A stretch of 64,000 nucleotides of DNA from Gnetum montanum (taxonomy: Eukaryota > Streptophyta > Gnetopsida > Gnetales > Gnetaceae). The stretch covers positions 695,731 to 759,730 of the forward strand of contig MNCI01007634.1 of the NCBI GenBank assembly GCA_015680685.1, in the 5' to 3' direction. This document shows positions 22,213 to 33,900 of this stretch, piece after piece. Below the pieces are notes generated by a model. That model saw only the letters and a list, made by a program, of their open reading frames with translations. It searched no databases and was not told where the DNA came from. The stretch's first letter is position 1; each line of letters starts with the position of its first letter. Position numbers and translations under genes: made by a program.

Positions 22213-23547
22213 GACTATAATCTTTTTAAAAACAACATGAAAAGCTTCCTAATATTCTTTGGAAATAGCTATAAGATTGTACAAAGAGAGATTAGTCCCC
22301 TTAAGTAGATGATGACAGTCATTTATTTCAAGCCTTTGTTCTTAACCACCTATGCTATTTGTGAAGTAGGTGTTATTGTAATGGGCTATATAGAATTAGA
22401 TGTAAATGATAAGCTTCTTAGAGTAACTCTCTCATAATGCTACTAAAAAGTAGCTATTTTTGGAGGTTTAGAAGATTTCCTTGAGGTAAAGGTAGCTTTT
22501 CCATTTCCTTTGACTTGTTGATCTTCATTTGTCTAATGATTGCAAATGAGAACTCTCATATATGAGGATGGAAATGGCTAAACATAAGGTTATGGAGTTT
22601 TCTAGTAGAATTTAGGTTGTGATTTGGTTGTGTAGTATGGAATAGGATGTGAATAATATGGATGACTTGCAAGAATTAGATAATTAAAATCTAGTTTTAG
22701 TCCGAATGATTAAAAATCAGGACAATGATGATAAACTATAGGATTTATGTGATAAGATTCTACAGATGAAGGGGTAGATGGATGAGGGATATGTGAAGGT
22801 TTTCTATAATCAGGAAAATTAATGTAGTAAGGTTCTCATGGAGAGAGTGAAAATGGTTGTGAAGGAGTTATGTAGTCAAAGCAATGAATTATGTAGGGAT
22901 ACATAGGAGATTTAGGTAATGAAGATTATTATCTATAGTCTTTATAATTAGACCAACGAATAACATATGGCTCTTTTGATAGAGAATGTTGAGAATTTTT
23001 CTCCAAATGAAAAGTAGAAATAATGTTCCCAATTCATAAAGGATCTTGAAAGATATCTAGTTGCTTATTATTTGAATGCATCATTGATGACTCATTTTTA
23101 ATAACTATCTTATCTTTGTTAATGAGACCTTGGATATCATCTTTAATTTATTAAAATTGTATATTATTTCCAATAGTTTTATGGTAATAATAATAATTTA
23201 TTTAGTCATATCACTTGAAAATTTTCAAATCTTCTTTTCTTTAAGAAGAATCCATCACTATCAATTGCATGTGATGATATCATGTCCTTGTTTGATCAGA
23301 CATCTACTTCATTCTTAAATTTCCACCTCTAATAAGATTATTTAAGAGAAAAGAATACCTCATAAATATTTTCATATGTTGATTTTTATTTCATCGAGGT
23401 TTGCATTGTTGAATTAAGAAAGACAAAGAAGGAGAATGAGCATTAATTTGCTCCTTTGAAATAGAAGATATGTCTTGAGAGGTTGATTTTCCTTTCTCAT
23501 ATTTAGCTAATTTTCTAGTATTATTACATATTGTTAGGAATTCTAAT
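22213..23547 (-). pseudogene. L gag, C-terminal part (Tat/Ogre-like)
   Basis: Minus-strand translation at about 23205-23110 shows YYYHKTIGNNIQF followed by IKDDIQGLINKDKIVIKN. This is a decayed knuckle and the following helix of a Tat/Ogre Gag. It is followed by a Pro/Tyr/Ser-rich tail (HIPHPSTPSSVESYHINP at about 22770). The capsid part is missing: at about 23505-23548 the sequence switches to Athila-like gag of copy 0 in the same orientation. Confidence 0.6.
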
Positions 23548-24946
23548 GGGCAGTTAGTTCTAACAATCTCCCTTGGGCATAGACACCAAGGGTTTTCCTC
23601 GTTTCATTACAAAACCCGTCTACAATGTGGCAAAGTTGAACCAATTGAGAATAATCATGGCTAGAACATTTGTTCATTAAAGCATAGTATCAGCCAATGG
23701 CAGCATCCAAGGGTTCATGTGTTCCTTGTTTCAACCCTTGAATTTGCTTCCTTAAGTTGGACACTCTGGAGTACATTTGATACTTATCATTGAACAACTC
23801 AAGAATGGTACTCCATCATCTAATAAATTCCAACTCTAAGGACCAGTACCGGTTTTCTATTTCCTTGATGAGTGTCCCGGGGAACAAGTTTAATTTTTTC
23901 CACTCATTCTCTATGTTTTGCAAGGCACATGCATCTTGAAAATCTTGAAGATGATTCTGCAAATCAAAGTTCTATCTTTCTTCAAATCAAGGAATATTTT
24001 TCATGTCTACCATTTAATCTAACTATCCTTCACATGCCTTGTTGGAATTTTGACTACCTCTATGATGTTAAGAATAATCTGAGTAGCAAATAGAGGCTCA
24101 TCAAGGCCTTTTACTACCCCTTCATTCATGGCAATGTGCCTCTCTTGAACATTTGTGTCCTTGATCTTGTCTACCGTGACGATCCCTTAGGTTATTTTGG
24201 TCCCATCAGTCATTTTGTTCATTTCGATCATCTTCATCATGGTCTCCTCTTTTGTGGTCATAGTTAGAGCCAAAAGAAGAAGAAGAAGATAAGGGGGAAG
24301 AGGAAGGACAACTAGCATCATCATGGTACCTACTACTACCTCTTCAATAGTCATGACCACAATCATGATCTTTCTTCTTATCTACATCCATGTCTTGACT
24401 TGCCCCTCCAAATCTATCTTTGTAATTGGATCCCTTATTACTAGAATTAGGATTATGAACTGTGGAGTGCAAGTTCTAATTCTGACATTCATCACCAAAG
24501 TTAAAGAGAGGAGTTTCATTGAATGAAAAACCCCTAGAGAAGGGTTCCCCACTAGCTTGTTGGTACAACAAGAATGGAGAATCATTAAGCTCTTTTCTTT
24601 TCAAAAATTCATAGCACTACTCTGGCTATCGATCCTGAAAAAGTTGTGCTTCTATGGGATGATAATCCCTAGGATCAGCATCTTTCACAATATACTCCCC
24701 ATGATGATCTTGAACACCACATCGTGCAAGCATTTGATAGAGCATTACAGGAGTAGCACAATTGGGCGACAACACAATGTTGCCCTTCATGTCATGCCAC
24801 CACAGCTGTTCATCCTACTGTAGGATGAAGGTAAAGTTTAGCACATACTCATCAGGATGAGTATATATAATTTGATACTATTGAGGCTTTGGAAAATTAA
24901 CTCTATCAGCCTTAGGCAAAGAAGTGTTCTTGTGAGAAGAAGACAT
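23548..24946 (-). pseudogene. Copy 0 gag, N-terminal and capsid part (Athila-like)
   Basis: The start at ATG 24946 gives MSSSHKNTSLPKADRVNF, matching MSSSHRSAYPPKADRVK of copy 2. Next come YQIIYTHPDEYVLNFTF, a Ser/Asp/His-rich low-complexity segment (about 24310-24240), and a capsid-like domain at about 24000-23560 with LRKQIQGLKQGTHEPLDAA, LMNKCSSHDYSQLVQLCHIVDG and TLGVYAQGR. The gag is cut at about 23548, where L begins. Relatively few stops remain (about a dozen), fewer than in E. Primer site and LTR A lie to the right. Confidence 0.75.
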
Positions 24947-25085
24947 TTTTAGTTAGCAAATAAAAATCACAGTGTGCTCTGAGAATTTATTGTAGTAATT
25001 GTGAAATAAGATATGACTCTAAGGTTCATTCCAACAATTTAAATACTTTTCACTAGGTCCTAGATAGTGCAAAAAACAACAAAAA

Positions 25086-25106
25086 GGCCCCTGGCAATGG
25101 CATCAA
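25086..25106 (-). other. tRNA-Asp-type primer site of copy 0
   Basis: On the minus strand LTR A is followed by TTGATGCCATTGCCAGGGGCC. This differs by a few transitions from the TGGCGCCGTTGCCGGGGA site complementary to plant tRNA-Asp, which is common in Athila-type elements. The same place in copy 2 reads TTAGCATTGTTGATGGGGACC. Confidence 0.7.
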
Positions 25107-25892
25107 TGATGAGTAGTGAGGTACCCCTACACCCAATCATATGAATCACAAAGGTGTTATGCATGATCCAGTTGAATTCCATGGACCTATAGTTATCTAA
25201 TGCCCTAGCTCTTCTAGGAAGTGAAATGGGCATTAAGAACATTCATTATCTTCCTAATTACACTTGTGAAATTCAAGGGTATGGTTTAAGCGTAATTGAG
25301 GTATATGATTTTTCTTACTTTATATTTTATGGATTTGGTCACCTAGAACAAGAATGAAGAGTAGAGTAATTTAAAATCTAATTCATTATTGTCTATCTAG
25401 TCTAACATAAGTAACCATCCAACCTTCTTAAACACATATAGCACTGCTAGGCTACCAAAAATTAAGCATTTTTTGATTACCAAGTACTATATGAATGCTC
25501 GAAGTGAGCGTGCTCATGTTCATTAATAAATGGAAATAAATTGCTTAACTCAAATGAATTTAAAGTAAAGAGCAAGAAAGTAAGATGCATTAAAGAAAAT
25601 ATTAATCTATTCTTAGTGCTGAAAGGATTTTCAAAAGAGTTCATTTTATTCCCATCACACTGCTATGCTCAGGTACATTAGTGTTAGAACAAAGAACTAT
25701 ACACACTTAGAGCTTCACTACTTTGAATAAAAACTAAACTAAAAACTAACTCAAAATGATAGCCCATACATGGTATTTATAGACCCAAGATAGATGTTTT
25801 GACATTTCTTATGTGACATCATATCAAGATATCAATGTCACAGCTTCGACATCACGTACCTCACATGAGGGCCAACATAATGTAGTTCATCA
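25107..25892 (-). repeat. LTR A (shared by copy 0 and copy 1)
   Basis: This is a 786-bp LTR from TGATGAGTAGTGAGG to GTAGTTCATCA. The left side carries a primer site and gag (copy 0). The right side carries the polypurine-like ATGGAGGTA (minus strand) and the 3' region of copy 1. TATA box at 25774-25781 (minus). U3 palindrome-like words lie at 25796-25862. It is homologous to LTRs B, C, D and G. Confidence 0.85.
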
Positions 25893-27829
25893 TACCTCCA
25901 TGATTGAATGAAACCTTGTTTGTAAGTGTAGAAGAGGAGGAACAAGTTCTTTACAAAATAACATATTACGTAGGTATGGGATTATTGACTCTCATACAAA
26001 CTAACTCAAATGAAAAAAACATACAGAATTTGAATGCCCAAGCGTACGAAATTACAATTTTCTACAAAATGGAACGTTCATGATAAGAGAAGTGAACACC
26101 TTGGATATCACTAACATCCAACACCTCTTGGAAAAAGAAGAAAGAGAAAGAGAGAATATATCCTTCAATCATGAATGATCCTCATTTTTTGGTCCTACTA
26201 CATCAACTTTTGTAGAGATAGTCCCATCTTGAGTCCATGATTTCCACTGCAATTGCACAAAATCATGAATTGGTATGCAATGTGTAACACATAGCAGTTA
26301 AATGCCTTGTCTCATTGATGGTTACACTTGGCTAAGTTGTGATTGTGATTGATTGGTTTCTTCAGTAGTATTAGTAGGAAGGTTGAAAAATAGGATAAAA
26401 TAGACAAGTGGTCCATTAAATTGAAAAATTTTTAACCCAAGGAAATATTTGAAGAGAGTATAAGAATTCACAACAATGAAAAGAAGAATTTATTGAAAAC
26501 TATTATGAAGATGTGTACAATTGGATGTCATTGATGGGGTAAACAAAAAGAATTTGATTGTAAAAATGTCTAAAGGTAAAGAACTTAACTAATCGAACCA
26601 AAAGATATGCAAGTGGATCCTTCCCAAGGCAAGCACAGGCCTTTTATGCCCTTGTTTATAGAAGGTTAAGTACAAAAACTTGGAAGAAACTAACTAAGAA
26701 TCTCGACACATCAAACCAGAACATCGAACCAAAACATAAAACTGGCAATGAGGTGAGATACAAAGCATAGATGGATGAGAGATGGAGTGGAATGGAGTTC
26801 CTAATTAATGTCACATGAAGTCTGTTGTGGATTTTATGGTTAAATCACTTGATAGAATCCATCCTTAGCCCAAACCAAAACCAACCACATTCAATGACTT
26901 CGCATCGACATTCTAAGACTAATCCATCCCCTGAGACACAAGAGTGCTCCCATAGAACAACCACCATTCCAAATTAGAGAAGAAGTAGGAAGTGAGAAAG
27001 GGCCTTAGTTAGAGGGCACTAGTCCATAACTAGTGCTTGTAGCCCATTTATTCTATCTAAGGGATGTGCTTTGAATTCTCATTATATTTTTTTTTTGATA
27101 TGGAAAAGACCCCATGCAAAGACACATGAATTTATTTTGTCCAAGGGGTGTGCTTTAAATTCTCATCATTTTGTTTATTTGTTTGTTTTTTATAAGAACC
27201 ACACCATGCAAGGACTTATCCAACTTCCTCTTATTGGATGACACAGAGTGGTAAGAAATTTGTGAAAACACACATTCACCCAAGCAAAATCGTAAAGAAT
27301 ACCAAATCCCCTTGAAGCCATACCATATTCAAACCTTTGAATCCTTCCCAATTCTGGAAACTACCAAAGTCACAAATTTATTAAAGTTTTATCAATGAAA
27401 AAGGGACTACACATTTCCAAAATAAGAAAAACCATAAATTTTGTGGATGGGTGGATGTTGTAAACTTACTACCTATTACATGAAAAAGAAACCATGTCCT
27501 AATTATTCATAACAAAATTCAAAGCTAGAAACTAGAAATCAACAATCAAATAACAAAAATAGTACATACCACCATCAAGTAACGTATTACCAATGTGCCT
27601 AGCACTTATTAACAAAAGTTAGGAAATCACACCAAATAAAAGAAAATATAAAAGAAAGTGTAAAATGTTCAAGAAACATCACATGTACTAATGATGGTAT
27701 AAAAAATAAAAATTACAAAAGATTAATAACATAAAAATACAAATATGTAAGCTAAAGAATGTTTAAAATAAAAAGTTGAAAACCTAAGGAGCTACTTGTA
27801 TGATTAGTAGGAGTGTCCNAAATTTTCTA
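25893..27829 (-). other. Copy 1 3' untranslated region
   Basis: This non-coding stretch aligns with 31837-33880 of copy 2 and with 63079-64000 of D over its whole length. Shared landmarks are AAGTGGATCCTTCCCAA, GGTTAAGTACAAAAAC and the decayed purine-rich GAAAGAGAAAGAGAG (about 26140). The (GA)n and (CT)n tracts of copy 2 are short here. A single N at 27819 marks the place where about 280 bp of copy 2 are missing. Confidence 0.6.
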
Positions 27830-28985
27830 ATTTTTAGGCCATGACACTTTTTGTTATAGGCCTTGTGCAACTTGTTAGATGATAGGGCCACTAATCAATT
27901 TTCGTCTAGTAAGTTGAGATTCATCAATCATTCTTTTTGGGCTAGAATCAAGTCAAGGTTAAGGTCACAAGTTGTTGAAAGTGTATGAAGTTTGGATTGG
28001 ATTGGAAGTGTTGGTAATTTTCTGTACATCAATTTATAGAGAGAGTAGCCTATAGGAGGTTTCCATGTTGAGCAGTAGGCTCAAAGGGCATCGTTCAGTT
28101 TTGTACTTTAGTCCTTTCTATACTTGCTAACAGTTCTTGTTAGCATCCTTATGACTTCCTTGTTGGTAACATTAGCTTGATCATCAGCTTGGGGATGGTA
28201 AGGTGTTGTGAATTTATGTTCAACCCCCAAGTGTTGCATGAGCTTCCAAAAAGTAGTACCTATAAAGTGAGTTCCATTACCAGAAATTAATGCACGTGGC
28301 ACACCAAACCTATTTACAACATTTTGTTATACAAACCAAGTAGCAGTAGAGGATGTACAATCGACGATGGTTGTTACTTCTACCCATTTCGTACAATAGT
28401 TAACATCAACTATGATGTACATCTTTCCATTTGACATGGGCATGATGGAACCCCCATGAAATCAATGGCCCATATGTCAAATGGTTCCAATGATTAAATT
28501 CATTGTTGAGGTTCCTCCATTCAAGCAGTCATTCCACCATCTCATCAGCATCATTCACAAGAGTGGACATAATGATGAGCATCCCTGAAGAGTGTTGGCC
28601 AATAGTACCCTACCATCAAGATTTTAATGGCCATGCATCTCTCAACATAGTGTTCTCCACAGCCTTCATCTTAGAGAATGTGCAGTTGATCAGCATCAGG
28701 GACACACCAATAAACCAGGCCATCAATGCACACCTTCTAGAGGTGTTTGTTGATCTCCATGAAGTGATTTACCTCGTGAAGAAATTGTTATTTCTTTCAA
28801 TGGTCCAACCCTTGTGGCATCTCCTGAGTAGGAAGATAGGTGGGAATGTTATCATACCATTTTGGCTCATTGGGTATTTGTTCAGTTATAACCCTAGCAA
28901 AGAGAAGTTCATCAGGAAACATATCAAATAATGGGCTTTCTTTCTCTTTTTCTTCCCATCACAACTGAGACAAGTGATGAGCAAT
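27830..28985 (-). pseudogene. Copy 1 integrase relic
   Basis: The best stretch is the 64-codon frame 28302-28108 with PRALISGNGTHFIGTTF, GVEHKFTTPYHPQ and QANVTNKEV. This is the core of a Ty3/gypsy integrase. The second catalytic Asp (SDNG in relatives) reads SGNG and the catalytic Glu of the QAEV motif reads QANV, so two of the three D,D,E residues are lost. Upstream (about 28950-28600) lies the zinc-binding N-terminal region in broken frames, opposite an open but meaningless plus-strand frame. Confidence 0.8.
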
Positions 28986-29480
28986 CACACTCTTAATTCC
29001 CTTTCGATCTACCACTGTAAGATCAAATTCCTAAAAGATCACTAGCCACCATATGACACGAGGACTCATCGTTGACTTGTTCATTAGGAAGCAGATGGCA
29101 CTATGGCGTGTATACACAAACACATTATATTCAAGCACATAATGCCAAAACTTATCTAGCGTAAACACCACCACCATCAATTCTTTTTCTATAGTGGTGT
29201 AGTTCAGTTGTGCACCCATAATGCTTTAGCTAGCACAATGGATGTACTATGGACATTTCTTGTCATTTAACTGAATTAGAATAGCTCCCAAGGAATAATT
29301 TGATGCATCCATCATAATATGAAATGGTCTAGACCATCGAGTGCTTGTAGGATTGGAGTTTCTACAATCTTTTCTTTTAGTTGCTCGAATGCTTTGTCAC
29401 ATTCTATAGTCTAGAAAAAGGGAGCATCTTTCTTTGTTAGCTCGACTACAAGTTTGCGATCTTTGAGAAATTATCTATGA
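28986..29480 (-). pseudogene. Copy 1 RNase H relic
   Basis: The minus-strand frame 29219-29031 reads GAQLNYTTIEKELMVVVF, then LEYNVFVYTRHSAICFLMNK. These are the conserved Glu of TEKE and the YTDH-type position of the RNase H domain of Ty3/gypsy pol; here Asp has become Arg. The domain follows RT directly. Confidence 0.75.
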
Positions 29481-30190
29481 ATTGCTAGTAGTAGCCAGTA
29501 TGTCCAAATAATGACCAAACATATTTAACTATTTCTAGCTAGTGGGTTATTCCTTGGATGATCCTTATTTTTTTAGGGTCTAACCTCAATTCTTGCTTAT
29601 GAGATTTTGTGCCCCAATACAATGCCCTCTTGGACCATCAGGTGACTCTTCTGCCAGTTCAGCCACAATTTGGTTTCAACACATCATTTCAGCACTCACT
29701 CAAGGCAATCCAAGGCTTGCTCAAATGTATCTCCATAGGTGGAGAAGTCATCCATGACAACTTTCATAGCACTACTTAGGACTAGGCATTGAAATGTGGC
29801 AGGAGCATTGCATAGATCAAACAACATCTTACGAGATGCAAAAGTCCCCCAAGGATACATGAATATTATCTTTATCTTTTCCTAGTCTTCTAGTGCAATT
29901 TAAATTTGGTTATAGCCACCATAACCATCTAGAAAACTATAGTAGTAATGCCCAGATATTGTATCGAGCACTTGGTCAAAAAATGGTAACAAAATTGATC
30001 CTTGAATGTTGCCATGTTCAATAGCCTAAAATTGATGTAGACCCACCACTTTCCACCTTTCTTCAACACAATAACAAATAGGCTAACCCACTCACTATCT
30101 ACAATGGAATGGATGAACCTCACCTTAAGGAGTTGCTTAATTTCCTCCTTGATGATTTGCTTCAATTTGGGGTTCAACTGCTTCTATGAC
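29481..30190 (-). pseudogene. Copy 1 reverse transcriptase relic
   Basis: The frame 30177-29929 reads NPKLKQIIKEEIKQLL, SEWVSLFVIVLKKGGKWW and YINFRLLNMATFKDQF, the fingers region of a Ty3/gypsy RT. Palm motifs continue in other frames to about 29500 but are broken. A linker region (30190-30650) with WSTTFAWSYPKLIGIDP, typical between PR and RT, precedes it. Confidence 0.8.
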
Positions 30191-30663
30191 TATCATTTTG
30201 GCTTTATGGCCAGGTCAGTGTAGACATGATGCTAGCATATCCTAGGATCAATCCCTATGAGTTTAGGATATGACCAAGCAAAAGTTGTTGACCATCTTTC
30301 AACTACTTTCAACAGCATCTTCTTCTATTTTGAAGCAATTTTTGCATTGATTATAATCAACTTTTCATTCTTCAAAAATACATATTCCATTCCAACAAAT
30401 AATGTTTTTAGCTCAAGGGGCTCTTGTTTGAGTTTGTCAAGAATTTCCAACTCTTCTTAGTGAGTATCATCATTTATGTCATCAAAGAGTTGATGATGAA
30501 ATTACTCTAGTTCATCCATGCCTATGACATACACACATGTCAAGCTCTCAATTGGTTCCATGCAAAGTGTGGTACTTTTTGAATTAGTGGTCAACCATTG
30601 GATGACCTCTTATTTTGTGGCTATTTCATATAGATACCTTTGAATTTTTGCTTCCAATGCACA

Positions 30664-30971
30664 CTACTTGCATGCAAAGATAGATGCTTGCTTTATGGCC
30701 CAAAGTTTCTGCACACAATTGCATGTAGTATTGTTGTATGTGATGCATGGAACTCTCTTCTTCTCAATCTTTCCAAATAGGTTTTCTTTAGATATCTCCA
30801 AGGAAAGATCTCTTATGCCCATTCTTGCATCAAAGGTGCTTAGCCATGCTCTTCCCATTATGATTGGAAAATCCCCTTTATAGTTTTCCACTTTGATTAC
30901 CAGGAAATCAACAAGATAAGACCACCCACAAACAATGATCACAATGTCTTCTAGTAGTCCTAATGGAATAG
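30664..30971 (-). pseudogene. Copy 1 protease, 5'-truncated, fused to LTR B
   Basis: The frame 31014-30664 begins inside LTR B (MIHMDGCRGTSLL) and passes in frame into protease sequence ITIPLGLLEDI, DFLVIKVENYKGDFPIIMGR and WLSTFDARMG. The active-site DLGSS segment, present in copy 2 at 37440-37426, is absent because LTR B starts exactly at the TGATG shared by both sequences. Gag and primer site of copy 1 are therefore missing. Confidence 0.75.
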
Positions 30972-31836
30972 TGATGAGTAGCGAGGTACCCCTACACCCA
31001 TCCATATGAATCACTAAGGCATTACGTGTGATCTAGTCAAACTCCATGGACCTATACTTATCTCATACACTAGTTCCTTTGGGAAGTGAAATGACGTTGA
31101 GAATGTTTGGTATCTTCCCAACTACACTTGTGAGGCTTAAGGATATGGTTTAAGTGAAATTGAGGTATATTAATTTTTGTTGTTTTATATTTTATGGATG
31201 TAATCACCTACAACAAGAATAAGGGTAGAGTAGATTAAAAAATAATGTCTATTGCCTAGCTAGCCTAACACAAGTAATTGCCCCACTTTTTTGAACACAT
31301 ATAGCACTACTGGGCTACCAAACATTAAGCATTGCTAGGTTACCAAGTACTATATGAATGCTTGAAGTGATCATTCCCATGTTCATTAACTACTAGAAAT
31401 AAATTACTTAATCAAGTGCATTAAAGTAAAAAACAAGAAAGTAAAATGCATTAAAGAAAATATTAAGTTATTCTCAGTGCTACAAGGATTGTCAAAAGAG
31501 TTCATTTTATTCCTATCACACTGCTGCACTCAAGTATATCAGTGCTTGAACAACGAGCCATACATAATTTAGACTCCTTCTACAGGCACTCAGAAAATAT
31601 ACTAACTCTAAGGAAAATAAATGGAAAGAGCTTCGCTACTATGATTGAAAATTGAAATTAAAACTAAACTATGATTATCAAAACTAAAGCCCAAGCGTGG
31701 TATTTATAGATTTGGGGAATATACCTTGATGTTGGATATGCAATGTCGAACCAAGGCCCCAACATCACATACACGACATCACGACCTTAACATTACATAC
31801 CCAACATTAGAGAAAATGGCAAATGGTGGTTCATCA
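30972..31836 (-). repeat. LTR B (3' LTR of copy 2)
   Basis: This is an 865-bp LTR from TGATGAGTAGCGAGG to GTGGTTCATCA. To the right lies the polypurine-like end of copy 2. To the left, without primer site, lies the truncated protease of copy 1. TATA box at 31701-31708 (minus strand). U3 at 31728-31800 contains repeated ACATCAC and ATGT words. Length equals that of solo LTR G. Confidence 0.85.
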
Positions 31837-32085
31837 TACTTTCATGACTGAATGAAAACTCATCCTCAAGTGTAGAAGAGGAGGAACAAGTTCTTTACAA
31901 TATAACATATTAGGTAGGTATGGGATTATTGACTGACATGAAAAACTAACTCAGATGAAATAGACATATAAACTTTGAGTACCCAAGTGTACAAAATTAC
32001 AATATTTTTAGAACATTTGGTATTCATGATAGGAGAAGTGACACCATAGATAACACTGACATCCAACACCTCCTAGCATCAGAAG

Positions 32086-32088
<3 letters not shown>

Positions 32089-32120
<32 letters not shown>
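32089..32120 (+). repeat. (GA)16 microsatellite
   Basis: Sixteen uninterrupted GA dinucleotides followed by AAAGAGAAGAG. The same place in copy 1 (about 26140) and D (about 63310) holds shorter purine runs, so the tract expanded in copy 2. Confidence 0.95.
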
Positions 32121-32127
<7 letters not shown>

Positions 32128-33155
32128 GAGATCCAACAATCACAAATGGTCCTCATTGTATGGTACTATTGCATCATCCTTGGTGAAGATAGTCCCACTT
32201 CTAGTCGATGCTTCCCACTGCAATCACAACTGGATCATGAATTAGTATGTAATGTGTAACACATAGTGATTAAATGCCTTGTATCATTGGTGGTTACACT
32301 CTACTAAGCTATGATTGTGGTAGATTGGTTTCTTTGATAATGTTAGTGAGAAGGCTGACAAATAGGGTAAAATAGATAATTAGTTCATGAGATTTGAAAA
32401 AGTTCAACATAAGGAAATAGTTGAAGAATTCACTAAAAACTATTCTAAAGATGTGTACAACTGGGTGTCATTGATGGAATAAACAAAAATAATTTGATTG
32501 TAAAAATGTCTAAGGGTAAATAACTTAACTAATCCAACCAAAAGATATACAAGTGGATCCTTCCCAAAGCAGGCACAGGCTTTTTATGCCCTTGCATAAC
32601 TTTAAACCAAAGAGTCTGTGGGCTCTGTGGATGATTAATGGTTACAGAAGGTTAAGTACAAAAACCTAGAAGAAACTAACTAAGAATTTTGACACATCAA
32701 ACCAAGACATCGAAACAAGAACATGAAACTAGCATTGAGGTGAGATGTGGAAAGCATAAATGGATGAGAGAGTGTGGAATGAAGTTCCTAATTAAGGTCA
32801 CATGAAGTCCCTTGTGGATTTTGTAGTTAAATGACTTGATAGAATCTATCCTTAGTCCAGAACAAAACCAACCACATTCAATGACTTTTCACTACCATTC
32901 TAAGACCAACCCATCCCTCTAAGACACAAGAATGCTTCCACAGAACAATCATCATTCCTTATTAATGAAGAAAAGAGAAGTAGGAAGCAAGGAAGTGCCT
33001 TAGTTAAAGGAGATGAGCCTCATAACCAATACTTATAGCTCATTTATTTGGTCTAAGGGATGTGCTTTGAATTCCCATTGTTTTTTTTAAATGAAAATCA
33101 CACTATGCAAAGACACATGCATTTATTTTGTCCAAGGGTTGTGCCTTAAATCCTC

Positions 33156-33160
<5 letters not shown>

Positions 33161-33204
<44 letters not shown>
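33161..33204 (+). repeat. (CT)22 microsatellite
   Basis: Twenty-two uninterrupted CT dinucleotides. Copy 1 has a poly-T-rich segment there instead. Two overlapping open frames on both strands (Leu/Ser and Arg/Glu runs) are products of this repeat, not genes. Confidence 0.95.
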
Positions 33205-33208
<4 letters not shown>

Positions 33209-33900
33209 TAATGAGAACCACACCATGCAAGGACTTATTCAACTTCCTTTTATTGGATAACATGGAATGTAAGAAATTCATGAAAACACACATGCACCTA
33301 GGCAAACAGAAAAGCACAAAGAATACCAAATCCCCTTGAAGCCACACCCTATTCAAACCTTTGAATCCTTTCCAATTTCAAAAACTACCAAAGTCACAAG
33401 CTTGTTAAAGTTGCATTAATGAAAAAGGGACTACATATTTCCAGAATAAGGAAAACCATAAAGTTTGTGGATGCATGGATGTTGTGAACTCATTGCCTAT
33501 TGCATAAAAAAGAACCATGTCCTAATTATCTGTAAAAAAATTCAAAGCTAGAAACTAGACACCAACAATCAAATAACAAGAAAGTACATACCACCATCAA
33601 GCAACACATTACCAATGTACCTAGAACTTATTAACAAAAAGTTAGAAAATCACATCAAAAAAAATAGAAGAAAATATAAAAGAAAGTATAAAATTTTCAA
33701 GAAATATCAAATATACTAACAATGATGTAAAACAAAAATTAGAAAAGATTAAATACATGAAAACAAAAAGATGTAAAACAAAGAATAGGTAAAACAAAAA
33801 GTTGTAAGATGAAAAATGTGTAAAAACAAAAAAGTTGAAAAAATAAGGAGCCACTTGAATGATTAGCATGGTTATCCATCTCTCCCACAACTAAGTTGAG

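Larger units (their letters stand above)
31837..33900 (-). other. Copy 2 3' untranslated region
   Basis: No coding motif is visible. It contains (GA)16 at 32089-32120 and (CT)22 at 33161-33204. The remainder aligns with copy 1 (25893-27829) and D. The minus-strand bases before LTR B (TTCATTCAGTCATGAAAGTA) are a degraded polypurine-tract position. Confidence 0.6.

Noticed and set aside
28503-28931. 142-codon plus-strand ORF
   Set aside because: It lies opposite the integrase of copy 1, and the aligned plus-strand region of copy 2 (34836-35084) shows the same shadow frame.
33091-33356. Open frames on both strands over the (CT)22 tract
   Set aside because: Dinucleotide repeats lack stops in several frames; the Ser/Leu and Arg/Glu runs are artefacts.
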